Shown here piece by piece: positions 16,867 through 24,880 of a stretch of 64,000 nt of DNA. Both the position numbers and the translations under genes were made by a program. Below the pieces are notes generated by a model. The model made no database searches. It saw only the letters and a list, made by a program, of their open reading frames with translations, and had not been told where the DNA came from. Source of the DNA: Serratia ureilytica (GTDB lineage Bacteria; Pseudomonadota; Gammaproteobacteria; Enterobacterales; Enterobacteriaceae); assembly GCF_013375155.1 (NCBI RefSeq), contig NZ_JABXOF010000015.1, positions 1-64,000 on the forward strand, read 5' to 3'. Numbering within the stretch: position 1 is the first letter of the stretch; every line of letters begins with the position of its first letter.

Positions 16867-17049
16867 ATGATGAACGTTAGTTTGACGAAGCAACTGGAAG
16901 AACTGAAAGACCAATTGCCGGCGGCGCTGGCTACATGGCAGCAGTCGAAAGGCGGGAAAATCACCGTTGGATGGATGCCTGCCGCTAACCCTGAAGTCAT
17001 CGGCGCTTTGCTTGAGCTACTCGATGGCCATGAGCAGGAGGACGCATGA
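16867..17049 (+). CDS. Small ICE protein of unknown function
   Basis: A 60-residue soluble helical protein (KQLEELKDQLPAALATWQQ, then EVIGALLELLDG). It starts 2 bp after the transglycosylase stop and overlaps the next small gene by 4 bp, which argues that it is translated. No family recognised. Confidence 0.6.
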   Translation: MMNVSLTKQLEELKDQLPAALATWQQSKGGKITVGWMPAANPEVIGALLELLDGHEQEDA

Positions 17050-17273
17050 AAACGCTTGAGATGATTAAAAACCTGGCAGAACGCAACACCGTTGTTGCCA
17101 GTGCTGACGTACTCGCTGTGTTTGCAGTGCTGAAAAAATCGCATCAGCACCTCGGAGAGCTGGAGTCTCAGCTGCAATCGGGGTTTACGCCGGAGGCACT
17201 GGCTCAGGAAGAACGAGCGGAAAATGCCGAGCAGCGCGTAGCAGAGTTGGAATTCATACTGAGGAACACATAA
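17046..17273 (+). CDS. Small coiled-coil ICE protein
   Basis: A 75-residue protein starting in an ATGA overlap behind GAGGAC. Its C-terminal half (ALAQEERAENAEQRVAELEF) is a strong coiled coil, and its N-terminal half is helical. This gene pair resembles small phage/ICE accessory proteins. Function unknown. Confidence 0.6.
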   Translation: MKTLEMIKNLAERNTVVASADVLAVFAVLKKSHQHLGELESQLQSGFTPEALAQEERAENAEQRVAELEFILRNT

Positions 17274-17275
17274 TT

Positions 17276-17800
17276 ATGAAAAAAGTGAATTTCCTGCTGT
17301 TCGGCCTGAGTCTGGTGACCACCACTGCGCTGGCCAACCTGAACGTGATCGCCGATATCGGTGGTGAAGATGCTTCGCCATATTTTGAAGGTATCAACCG
17401 TCAGGAGGGAGCGCAATCGTCTCCGGTCGTGCCGCCGGCGCCGGCATCGCCCGCTGAGGCCGAGGCTGCCGCGTTGCCTGTGGCAACGCCAGAGCTGACA
17501 CCCGGCGATGTGGCTGACAGACCGCTGCAGTTACCGGGGATTGGTTCGTTGTTTATTGTGGGGGATGACGATGCCAGTCGTCTCTGGCTGCAGGCGAATG
17601 CGGAACAACTCAAATCCCGGCATGCTGCGGGTCTCGTCGTTAACGTCAGTAACCTGCCTGCCCTGCAGGCGCTGCGTGAGCTGGCGCCGGGGGTACCGAT
17701 GGCGCCAGCCTCCGGCAGTGAGTTGGCGCGCCGGCTGCAGCTGTCGAATTACCCGGTACTCATCACCGATACCGGTTTGTCCCAGCAGGTTACACCATGA
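17276..17800 (+). CDS. TIGR03765-family ICE protein (PFL_4695 type)
   Basis: A 174-residue exported protein (signal peptide ending TTALA). The N-terminal LNVIADIGGEDASPYFEGIN and C-terminal NYPVLITDTGLSQQV are hallmarks of the TIGR03765 family of the GI-type T4SS. A Pro/Ala-rich linker occupies residues 45-75. It is a periplasmic component of unknown role placed immediately upstream of the TraD block. It overlaps the next gene by 4 bp. Confidence 0.88.
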   Translation: MKKVNFLLFGLSLVTTTALANLNVIADIGGEDASPYFEGINRQEGAQSSPVVPPAPASPAEAEAAALPVATPELTPGDVADRPLQLPGIGSLFIVGDDDASRLWLQANAEQLKSRHAAGLVVNVSNLPALQALRELAPGVPMAPASGSELARRLQLSNYPVLITDTGLSQQVTP

Positions 17801-18423
17801 TGTCTCCGCAGCATGTCGGTATCGCGCTGATGGCGAATCCGGTGCTGGCCGTCCTGCTGACAGGGCTGTTTATTGCGGTGATGGCCGGGTTGAATCTGCG
17901 TGGCCGTGAGTCGGCCTCCGTACGCCGCCACCGGCGTTACCGTGCGACTGCTGCCCGTGTTCTGCAGCGACTGCCCCAGTTGGGCGGCAATGGTCAGCGT
18001 CTGGCCTATCTGCGCAAAATCAATCCCTACGTTTTTGAAGAGCTGCTGCTCCTGGCGTTCGAGCGTCAGGGGTATGCGGTTATCCGCAATACCTCCTACA
18101 GCGGCGACGGCGGCCTGGACGGTCAGGTCATTATTGAAGGCAAGACCTATTTCATCCAGGCCAAACGGTACGGCCGGGCAATCACACCGTCTCATATCAA
18201 GAGTTTTGGTGCATTGCTGAGACATCACCATTGCGACGGTTTTTTCATTCATACCGGCCGTACCGGCCAACTGAGCCATGCTTTGCTGCAGAACCATCCC
18301 CACGTCCACCTGGTCAGTGGCCAAAAGCTGCTGGCGTTACTTGCCGGCAATACAGAGTGGATGTTTTTTTTAACCGTGAATTCGGTCACCAACCTGAATG
18401 ATAAGGAAGGTCGTCATGAGTAA
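17797..18423 (+). CDS. Membrane-anchored Mrr-like endonuclease-fold protein
   Basis: A 208-residue protein with one N-terminal membrane helix (residues 12-30) and a PD-(D/E)xK restriction-endonuclease-like domain: FEELLLLAFERQGY, then GDGGLDGQVIIEGKTYFIQAKRYG, giving D-x(n)-QAK as the presumed catalytic core. Mrr-type domains cut modified or foreign DNA. It is a regular member of PFGI-1-class transfer operons, lying between TIGR03765 and TraD, so a role in DNA processing at the membrane is possible. Activity is not established. It overlaps the traD start. Confidence 0.8.
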   Translation: MMSPQHVGIALMANPVLAVLLTGLFIAVMAGLNLRGRESASVRRHRRYRATAARVLQRLPQLGGNGQRLAYLRKINPYVFEELLLLAFERQGYAVIRNTSYSGDGGLDGQVIIEGKTYFIQAKRYGRAITPSHIKSFGALLRHHHCDGFFIHTGRTGQLSHALLQNHPHVHLVSGQKLLALLAGNTEWMFFLTVNSVTNLNDKEGRHE

Positions 18424-20530
18424 TCGCCATGTGATGGAAGCGCTGCTGCGCCCGGCGGTAGAATTGAATACCGCGATCGTTGCCGGTGCTGCGGCAGCGA
18501 TTTGTTTTGCTGCTCCCTGGTCGGTCGCCCTGGCGCCGTCGGTGAGTTATGTTACTGCCGGCGGGTTTGCGGTGCTGTCAGCGGTACGGGCACGGCAGGG
18601 CCTGCGGGTGGTCCGTTATCGCCGCAATCTGCGTCGGTTGCCGCGCTATGTTATGACTAGCGCACAGATCCCGGTGAGCCGGCAGCGGCTGTTCCTAGGG
18701 CGGGGTTTCCGTTGGCAGCAAAAGCACACCCAGCGCCTGATGGATACCCGTCGTCCGGAAGTGGAAAAATACGTCCAGCCTCAGCAGTTGTACCAGATGG
18801 CGCGCCGCCTGGAGCTTAAAATCGAATACACCCTGCCGTGGTTGTCCCAACTGCTGCGCACTGATTCACCGCTTAACCCGGTGCGGCCGCTGCCACCGGT
18901 CGGGGGGAACCCGGCGATCCATGGTATTGAACCCGATGAGCTCGATGTATCGATGGCACTGGGCGAACGCGTAGGGCATAGCCTGGTGTTGGGCACTACC
19001 CGTGTCGGTAAGACCCGCCTGGCGGAACTGCTGATCACCCAGGATATTCGCCGCGGTGACATCACCATTGTGTTTGATCCAAAAGGGGATGCGGATTTGC
19101 TCCGCCGAGTCTGGGCGGAAGCGCACCGAGCCGGCCGCGGAGATGAGCTGTTCATCTTCCATCTGGGCTGGCCGGATATCTCGGCACGCTATAACGCCGT
19201 CGGGCGCTTTGAGCGTGTGTCCGAAGTGGCCGGGCGTATCTCCGGGCAATTGAGCGGGGAGGGTAACAGTGCGGCGTTCCGTGAGTTTGCCTGGCGATTC
19301 GTCAATATTGTGGCGCGTGCCCTGGTCGCCCTGGGGCAACGTCCGGACTATCAGTTGATCACCCGTTACGTGAACAACATCAGCGAGCTGTATGAGACCT
19401 ACGCGAAGAAAGTGATTGAAGCGCGTATGCCGGCGCTGCAGCAACAAATCGACAACAGCCTGCAGGTGCTGACGGAGGACGATGTACCGCGCAATATGCA
19501 GGGCCAGCCAAACGCAATAAAAATCATGGCGGTGGAAATGGTCCTCAGCTCGGAAGCCGGCAAGCAACTGTACGACCCTATCCTGGATGGCCTGCGGTCA
19601 GCCGTGCGCTATGACCGCACCTACTTCGATAAAATTGTGGCGTCCCTGTTGCCGCTGCTGGAAAAACTCACCACCGGCAAGACCGCCGAGCTTCTGGCGC
19701 CTAACTACATGGATATGAGCGACCCGAGGCCCATTTTTGACTGGGAGCAGGTCATTCGTAAGCGCGGCATTGTTTATGTGGGGCTCGATGCACTATCTGA
19801 CGGCGTTGTCGCTTCTGCGGTTGGTAACAGCATGTTTGCCGATCTGGTTTCGGTTGCCGGTCATATCTATAAACACGGTATGCACGGCGGGTTGCCGACC
19901 CGGGCAGACGGTAAACTGCCGATCAACCTGCACTGTGACGAGTTCAACGAACTCATGGGGGACGAATTTATCCCGCTTATCAACAAAGGGGGCGGCGCCG
20001 GTATGCAGGTGACGGCCTACACGCAAACCGAGTCGGATATCGAGGCCCGCATCGGTAGCACGGCGAAGGCTGCCCAGGTCACGGGTAACTTCAATACCCT
20101 GATCATGCTCCGTGTGCGTGAGAACCGTACCGCACAGCTGCTGACGACACAGTTGCCGGAAGTGGATATTTACACCAAAACCCTGGTATCAGGGCATGCC
20201 GATACGGCCGATGTGGAGAAGGGACAGGATTTTACCTCCAATACCCAGGACCGTGTCGGTACTGTGAAAGCCCCACTGCTTGCCCCGGCGGATGTGATTA
20301 ATCTTCCGAAAGGACAGGCGTTCGCGCTGCTGGAAGGCGGTCAACTGTGGAAGATTCGGATGCCACTGCCCAGCGGTGACAGGGATGATGCGCTTATGCC
20401 AACGAACCTGCAGAAGATTGCCGAGGAGATGCAGCGCAACTACCGTACCAGTGAGTCCTGGTGGTCTGCCAGCACGGTAATGCCGGATGTTGCCATCAAA
20501 GGGGGGCTGAATGTCGCAAGCGGTGAATAA
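18416..20530 (+). CDS. traD: TraD-type coupling protein (SPI-7 class)
   Basis: A 704-residue VirD4/TraD ATPase that brings the relaxosome to the secretion channel. Two membrane segments lie in residues 15-60. Walker A is GTTRVGKTRL near residue 195, Walker B-like DITIVFDPKGDADLL near 215, and HCDEFNELMGDEFIPLINKG with GGGAGMQVTAYTQTESD near 500-535 form the late ATPase motifs. ATG 18416 follows AAGGAAGG; the 18398 alternative lacks a ribosome site. Its 3' end overlaps the TIGR03747 gene. Confidence 0.94.
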   Translation: MSNRHVMEALLRPAVELNTAIVAGAAAAICFAAPWSVALAPSVSYVTAGGFAVLSAVRARQGLRVVRYRRNLRRLPRYVMTSAQIPVSRQRLFLGRGFRWQQKHTQRLMDTRRPEVEKYVQPQQLYQMARRLELKIEYTLPWLSQLLRTDSPLNPVRPLPPVGGNPAIHGIEPDELDVSMALGERVGHSLVLGTTRVGKTRLAELLITQDIRRGDITIVFDPKGDADLLRRVWAEAHRAGRGDELFIFHLGWPDISARYNAVGRFERVSEVAGRISGQLSGEGNSAAFREFAWRFVNIVARALVALGQRPDYQLITRYVNNISELYETYAKKVIEARMPALQQQIDNSLQVLTEDDVPRNMQGQPNAIKIMAVEMVLSSEAGKQLYDPILDGLRSAVRYDRTYFDKIVASLLPLLEKLTTGKTAELLAPNYMDMSDPRPIFDWEQVIRKRGIVYVGLDALSDGVVASAVGNSMFADLVSVAGHIYKHGMHGGLPTRADGKLPINLHCDEFNELMGDEFIPLINKGGGAGMQVTAYTQTESDIEARIGSTAKAAQVTGNFNTLIMLRVRENRTAQLLTTQLPEVDIYTKTLVSGHADTADVEKGQDFTSNTQDRVGTVKAPLLAPADVINLPKGQAFALLEGGQLWKIRMPLPSGDRDDALMPTNLQKIAEEMQRNYRTSESWWSASTVMPDVAIKGGLNVASGE

Positions 20531-21269
20531 TCAGCCTCAGCAGCCCGTACAACCCCGTAAGCATGGGCTGTTTTACAATGTACTGTGGGGCTGGCCGTGG
20601 ATGCTGATCGGTATGTTCCTGGCTTCGCTTTTGGTGAGCCTGGTGATCGAATATGTCGGGATGGCATTCTTCTGGCCAGAGCTTGGCGCGTCGCACAGTG
20701 AAGCGGTGATGAACACCGAGTTGGGGTACCTGTCCTCTGAATTCACGCGTAGTTTGCTGTTGTCTGAACCGTCAGTGACCGTCACCCGTTGGATTATGAC
20801 GGCGTATCAATGGACCTTCGTGGACAGCGGCTTTTTGGGCTGGATTAAGCAGGCGTATGATACGCAGGTACACAGCCAGAATGCCGTAGCCAGGGAGCTG
20901 AACAGCTGGAGCGGTTGGCTGGCTACCACGCTTAAAGAGTACCTGATGGCGACGGTGTACGTCACCGTGATCACCCTGGTACGTGTGACCATTCTGGTGC
21001 TGTCCATCCCGCTGTTTATCCTGGTGGTCCTGGTTGCGCTGACCGAGGGGTTGGGGCGGCGTGATATTCGGCGCTACGGTGCCGGCTATGAGTCGAGCTT
21101 TGTGTACCACCACGCCAAGCGGATGGTGAAACCGGCGGTGTATATCCCCTGCATGCTGTACTTGTCCTGGCCAACAGCGGTATACCCCAATCTGCTGTTG
21201 TTGCCGGCCGCTATCCTGCTCGGCATTGCGGTGACAGTGACGACAGCGTCGTTTAAGAAATATTTGTAG
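20511..21269 (+). CDS. TIGR03747-family ICE membrane protein (PFL_4697 type)
   Basis: A 252-residue inner-membrane protein with about four hydrophobic segments (near 27-50, 150-180, 205-225 and 228-245). The sequences GLFYNVLWGWPWMLIGMFLA and LTEGLGRRDIRRYGAGYES fit the TIGR03747 family, which always follows TraD in this ICE class and probably assists it. It starts 20 bp before the traD stop. The transfer operon pauses after it, with a 660-bp stretch containing one small gene. Confidence 0.9.
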   Translation: MSQAVNNQPQQPVQPRKHGLFYNVLWGWPWMLIGMFLASLLVSLVIEYVGMAFFWPELGASHSEAVMNTELGYLSSEFTRSLLLSEPSVTVTRWIMTAYQWTFVDSGFLGWIKQAYDTQVHSQNAVARELNSWSGWLATTLKEYLMATVYVTVITLVRVTILVLSIPLFILVVLVALTEGLGRRDIRRYGAGYESSFVYHHAKRMVKPAVYIPCMLYLSWPTAVYPNLLLLPAAILLGIAVTVTTASFKKYL

Positions 21270-21360
21270 GTGCCTGAAATCCAGGCTGGACGGCGGCGTA
21301 CAAAACTGGCTTTTGTGCGCTGCCGTCAGCAGACAAGCCGCCGTGCGGCGCGGCAGTATT

Positions 21361-21450
21361 CCCTGGTTAAAAATCATCTAAATTTCATAACGAGTTTCCT
21401 ACTGTCCTTCTTGTTCGAACCATTTATTGTCCTCTGAATGCCCCCTAAAT
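21361..21450. repeat. Diverged upstream segment, copy a
   Basis: This 90-bp AT-rich stretch (from CCCTGGTTAAAAATCATC to CCCCCTAAAT) is an imperfect duplicate of 21829-21913. Each copy lies directly upstream of a gene (21492 and 21933). It is most simply a duplicated promoter/leader region. Confidence 0.5.
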
Positions 21451-21491
21451 ATTTTTGTGGCTCTGCAATTTAATCGAAACCGAGGTGTTGA

Positions 21492-21677
21492 ATGAATCTG
21501 TATATTTGCGCTGTTATTGCTCTTGAGGCTGTTATTCTAGCCACACTGCTTAAACCTATTTTAGAGAAAGCCCCTCCGGAAAACCGTGTTCAACGTTGGT
21601 TACGTGTCCTACAAGTATTTGCGATCTTGTGTATTGGGGGATCCATGTTCCTTTTCAGTGTCGTGATGCATTTATGA
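21492..21677 (+). CDS. Small two-helix membrane protein between duplicated leaders
   Basis: A 61-residue hydrophobic protein with segments at residues 3-20 and 41-59 and a short charged loop (KAPPENRVQRW). CGAGG lies 6-8 bp before ATG 21492. It interrupts the otherwise canonical TIGR03747-RAQPRD order and is bracketed by the duplicated leader segment, so it looks like an accessory insertion. No family recognised; small exclusion or immunity-type proteins have this size but that is speculation. Confidence 0.5.
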   Translation: MNLYICAVIALEAVILATLLKPILEKAPPENRVQRWLRVLQVFAILCIGGSMFLFSVVMHL

Positions 21678-21708
21678 GGTCGGGCTGATTCTGATACTGG
21701 TATTACTG

Positions 21709-21786
21709 CCGTTGGTGTTACCAACGGTGCAAAACTGATACCTCCTTTTCTTATTGCTGTTGATGTACAAAATAGGCCTTTGTACA
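21709..21786. other. Two strong hairpins between the small gene and the RAQPRD gene
   Basis: CCGTTGGT-gtt-ACCAACGG (21709-21727) and TGTACAAA/TTTGTACA (21764-21771 with 21779-21786) are perfect 8-bp stems. The first may terminate the small gene, although no T-run follows it at once; the second may be an operator or a second stem. Confidence 0.4.
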
Positions 21787-21828
21787 ACAATAGTGTCTGC
21801 AGACCGCTTATTTAGCTTCATGCGCTTC

Positions 21829-21913
21829 CCCTGGCTAAAAATTATCAAAATTCCATAAAGAGTTATCCGCTGACCTCCCGCCCCATCTATCGCACCCTGA
21901 GAGCACCCTAAAT
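21829..21913. repeat. Diverged upstream segment, copy b
   Basis: An imperfect duplicate of 21361-21450, from CCCTGGCTAAAAATTATC to CACCCTAAAT, ending just before the ribosome site (AAGGAG) of the RAQPRD gene. Confidence 0.5.
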
Positions 21914-21932
21914 CATCAAGGAGTGCTTGTGT

Positions 21933-22262
21933 ATGCCTATCCCCGTTGTTCGTGGCCTCAGCGCCGGCTGCTTGCTGGGCCTGACTTTGCTGACCGCACT
22001 GCCTGCCTTTGCTGCTGAAAAAGATGAGCTGGCCTCTGCCCAGCGGATGCTGATTCAGGTGCAGGTAGCACTTGAACGTGCGCGTGTTGCCGCCGTTCAG
22101 GCGGACCCGTCGGAGCGCGGTCGTTTCTTCTTCGACTATGCCCGCGCTACCGCCGATCTCAAGACCATCAATGCCGGCATTGACCGCTATCTGGAACCCT
22201 CGCGTGCCCAACCACGTGATGGCAGTGCGGTGGCCGGCAACTACCGTCGGGAGCGCCCCTGA
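21933..22262 (+). CDS. RAQPRD-family ICE protein
   Basis: A 109-residue exported protein (signal peptide ending PAFAA). It contains the RAQPRD signature near its C-terminus, preceded by FFFDYARATADLKTINAGID, which defines this ICE-specific family. The function is unknown; the gene starts the second block of the T4SS operon. ATG 21933 is preferred over TTG 21927 because AAGGAG lies 9 bp upstream. It overlaps the next gene by one base. Confidence 0.92.
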   Translation: MPIPVVRGLSAGCLLGLTLLTALPAFAAEKDELASAQRMLIQVQVALERARVAAVQADPSERGRFFFDYARATADLKTINAGIDRYLEPSRAQPRDGSAVAGNYRRERP

Positions 22263-22504
22263 TGGCCATGACCGGTGCTCAGGAGCAGGCCTTCAAGGCG
22301 GCCAGCGGCGGTGTTGAAGTCAATATTTTGTCGCTGATTTGCATCGGTGGGTTACTGGCGGTGCTGTTTGTCTGGGCGGCCTGGGCACTGACCGATATCT
22401 GGAAGGGATGGAGCAACGAAAAGCTTCGCAACTCAGCGATGGTTCAGTTTGCCGTCAGGCTCGTGTTGTTGCTGCTCGTTGTTACCTGGATGTTTGCCAG
22501 CTGA
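22262..22504 (+). CDS. TIGR03758-family small membrane protein (PFL_4701 type)
   Basis: An 80-residue protein with two membrane helices (about 20-43 and 58-78) and the WKGWSNEKLRNSAM loop of the TIGR03758 family. It is probably part of the inner-membrane platform; size and topology resemble VirB3/TraL-like components. It overlaps the RAQPRD stop codon. Confidence 0.88.
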   Translation: MAMTGAQEQAFKAASGGVEVNILSLICIGGLLAVLFVWAAWALTDIWKGWSNEKLRNSAMVQFAVRLVLLLLVVTWMFAS

Positions 22505-22567
22505 CCCCGCTGAGACGCTGGACCGTTTTTCACGTTATTAATTTCACTCTGCAAAAAGGAATGCTTT

Positions 22568-22933
22568 ATGAATGCTGTAGTTCGTCTTTTCCGTCATTTT
22601 TCTGCGCGTGTCGCGGTAGCGACTTCTCTAGCTTATGCCGCCAGTCAACCGGCGCAGGCTGCATTGCCGAGCGTTGAGCCGCCGTCTTCCGGAGGTGGCG
22701 GTGGACTGATGGATACCCTCAAAGGTTACATTCAGGACGGCATCGTCATCCTGGGGCTGGTCGCAGCCGCCGTGGCGTTTCTTGTGGTAGCAAACTCTGC
22801 AATCTCCACCTTCCATGAGGTGCGCGAAGGTAAATCCAACTGGGGTAAGTTCGGCGCCATTATCGTGGTCGGTATTGTGCTGCTGGTTGCGGTTATCTGG
22901 CTGGTCGGCAAGTCCGCCGAAATCCTGTTCTAA
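22568..22933 (+). CDS. TIGR03745-family membrane protein, pilin-like (PFL_4702 type)
   Basis: A 121-residue protein with a long signal-like N-terminus (cleavage near AQAAL), a Gly-rich segment (SSGGGGG) and two membrane helices (about 58-78 and 95-115). Size, topology and position resemble VirB2/TraA pilin precursors. AAAGGA precedes ATG 22568 after a 63-bp gap, the only clear spacing in this block, so its expression may be set separately, as expected for an abundant subunit. Confidence 0.88.
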   Translation: MNAVVRLFRHFSARVAVATSLAYAASQPAQAALPSVEPPSSGGGGGLMDTLKGYIQDGIVILGLVAAAVAFLVVANSAISTFHEVREGKSNWGKFGAIIVVGIVLLVAVIWLVGKSAEILF

Positions 22934-22944
22934 GGTGACCCGCC

Positions 22945-23310
22945 ATGCAGACTATCCGATTTTTACCTGACCGCCTCAATGCCGAGCCTGTCGTCTTCCG
23001 GGGTTTCACCACCCCGGAGATGGGGTTGGCGGCGTTGGCGGGCGTAGGGCTGGGTCTGCTCGTGTCGTTGCCGTTTCTTCCTCTTGCCGGCTGGGTTGTG
23101 ATACCCACCGGCATGCTGGTGACACCGCTTCTCGTCATCTGGTTTGGGGGCAGCCGGCTGACGCGCCTTAAGCGCGGTAAACCGGAGAATTATATCTGGC
23201 AGCGTCTCGAGGCGCGTAAACGTCGCATGGGGTGGGGGGATCCCACCCTGATTATCGACAAACAGGGCTGGTCGTTGCGTCGCAGCCGCGTTGTTAAGAG
23301 GTCCACATGA
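22945..23310 (+). CDS. TIGR03750-family conjugation protein
   Basis: A 121-residue inner-membrane protein. Residues 1-20 are soluble (IRFLPDRLNAEPVVFRGFT), two membrane segments follow at about 28-47 and 50-70, then a basic tail (NYIWQRLEARKRRMGW). This is the TIGR03750 family, comparable in place and size to F-plasmid TraL/VirB3-type proteins. The next gene starts in its stop codon. Confidence 0.88.
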   Translation: MQTIRFLPDRLNAEPVVFRGFTTPEMGLAALAGVGLGLLVSLPFLPLAGWVVIPTGMLVTPLLVIWFGGSRLTRLKRGKPENYIWQRLEARKRRMGWGDPTLIIDKQGWSLRRSRVVKRST

Positions 23311-23978
23311 GCCGTTTCAGACATGCGGTTAAAAACCGCGATCAGCATATTCTCACGTTGCGTGTTGCCTGTGGCGTGCTGGTCGTTTTCCTTCTGGTAG
23401 CCAGCATCGGCTGGATGCGGGCGCCAGACAATTTGACCATCCATAACCCGCCAGACCTGCGCAGCGGCTCTACCCGCGCCTGGTGGGAGGTACCACCGTC
23501 CACGGTCTACAGCTTCGGTTTTTATATCTTCCAGCAACTCAATGCCTGGCCTAAGAACGGTGATGTCGATTACCCGGCCAAAATTGCCGCGCTGTCTCCT
23601 TATCTGACCGACTCCTGCGCACGTTTCCTGAAGGCGGACGCCAAAAAGCGTAGCGAAAGCGGTGAACTTGCCGGCAGGACGCGCGTGGTATTCGAAATCC
23701 CTGAGCATGGTTACAACGGCCGTTATAACCAGAGCCCGGTGACGGTCAAAGGCCGTGATAACTGGGTGGTACGCCTTGATCTGGTGGCGGACGAGTCCTT
23801 TGCCGGCGAACCGGTGAAACGCGCACTGACACGTTACCCGCTGAAAGTGGTGCGCGCAGAAGGGGATCCGGAACGTAATGAGTTTGGTCTGGCACTGGAT
23901 TGTTACGACAGCATGCCACAGCGTCTTGCTGCGGCGCCGGCGGAACCCGCGCCTGAGAAAAAAGGAGTATTCCAATGA
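23307..23978 (+). CDS. TIGR03746-family T4SS protein, VirB8/TraE-like (PFL_4703 type)
   Basis: A 223-residue bitopic membrane protein: short cytoplasmic N-terminus, membrane helix at about 22-42, then a periplasmic domain. The sequence WEVPPSTVYSFGFYIFQQLN and the RYPLKVVRAEGDPERNEFGL segment mark the TIGR03746 family. By position and topology it corresponds to TraE/VirB8, an assembly factor of the core complex. ATGA-type overlaps join it to both neighbours. Confidence 0.88.
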   Translation: MSRFRHAVKNRDQHILTLRVACGVLVVFLLVASIGWMRAPDNLTIHNPPDLRSGSTRAWWEVPPSTVYSFGFYIFQQLNAWPKNGDVDYPAKIAALSPYLTDSCARFLKADAKKRSESGELAGRTRVVFEIPEHGYNGRYNQSPVTVKGRDNWVVRLDLVADESFAGEPVKRALTRYPLKVVRAEGDPERNEFGLALDCYDSMPQRLAAAPAEPAPEKKGVFQ

Positions 23979-24880
23979 TGAAAGCACGTGTTCTGGCGCT
24001 TTCCCTGAGTGTACTTCCCCTGGCGGCGACGTTTATCGTGCCGGTTACGCAGGCGGAAGAGCTGATGAAATGGGAGCGTATCCCGTTGCAAATCCCGCTG
24101 GCCGTCGGCAAGGAGCGGGTGTTGTTTGCCGATAAAAATGTCCGCGTCGGCTTCCCGCCGGCGCTGAACGGTAAGCTGCGAGTGCAAAGCAGTGGCGGTG
24201 CGGTTTATCTGAAAGCGGATGCCGCTTTCCCGCCAACGCGTCTGCAGCTGCAGGACGTGGAAAACGGGGAGGTTATTCTCCTTGATGTGACGGCATCGGA
24301 CAAAGGCTCGGCCGAACCGGTGCGTATTGTCTACAGCGGTGACGTGACCTCAGTTAGCAGCAGTGACGCGTCAGCTGCTTCAGGGGGAAACAACGCGGCG
24401 CCTGGGGCGGATAACGGTACCCAGGCGAAGCGTAAAAAAGTCAAATACAACGCGCCGCTGCCGGTTGTCCTGACGCGTTACGCAGCACAAAGCCTGTACG
24501 GCCCGGTGCGTACGGTTGAAGCGGTGCCCGGCATTCATCCGGTCAACCCGCACCTGCCGAAACGTATCACCACACTGTACCCGTCAGAGCCGGTGACCAT
24601 CACGCCGCTGGGCGGCTGGGGTGTTGGCAGCCGCAACGTGGTAGCGCTGAAGGTGCAAAACACCGCCAGCCGCAAAATCACGCTCGATCCCCGGGTACTG
24701 CAGGGGCATTTTGTGACGGCGACGTTCCAGCACCGCTATCTTGGCCCGGTGGGGACTCCGGAAGACACCACCACGCTGTACCTGGTTACCGCCGGTCGCC
24801 CGGACGGGGCGTTTGTCGCGGAACCATCGGCGGTTCGCAAAGCCGTAAAAGCGGTGAAGAAGGGGGCAAACCATGACTGA
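23975..24880 (+). CDS. TIGR03749-family T4SS protein, TraK/VirB9-like (PFL_4704 type)
   Basis: A 301-residue exported protein (signal peptide ending VTQAEE). The beta-rich N-terminal part (MKWERIPLQIPLAVGKERVL, then GGAVYLKADAAFPPTRLQLQ) and the C-terminal HFVTATFQHRYLGPVGTPED identify TIGR03749, the VirB9/TraK counterpart in the outer-membrane core complex. A low-complexity Ser/Ala/Gly linker lies at about 120-150. It overlaps the VirB10-like gene by 8 bp. Confidence 0.88.
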   Translation: MMKARVLALSLSVLPLAATFIVPVTQAEELMKWERIPLQIPLAVGKERVLFADKNVRVGFPPALNGKLRVQSSGGAVYLKADAAFPPTRLQLQDVENGEVILLDVTASDKGSAEPVRIVYSGDVTSVSSSDASAASGGNNAAPGADNGTQAKRKKVKYNAPLPVVLTRYAAQSLYGPVRTVEAVPGIHPVNPHLPKRITTLYPSEPVTITPLGGWGVGSRNVVALKVQNTASRKITLDPRVLQGHFVTATFQHRYLGPVGTPEDTTTLYLVTAGRPDGAFVAEPSAVRKAVKAVKKGANHD

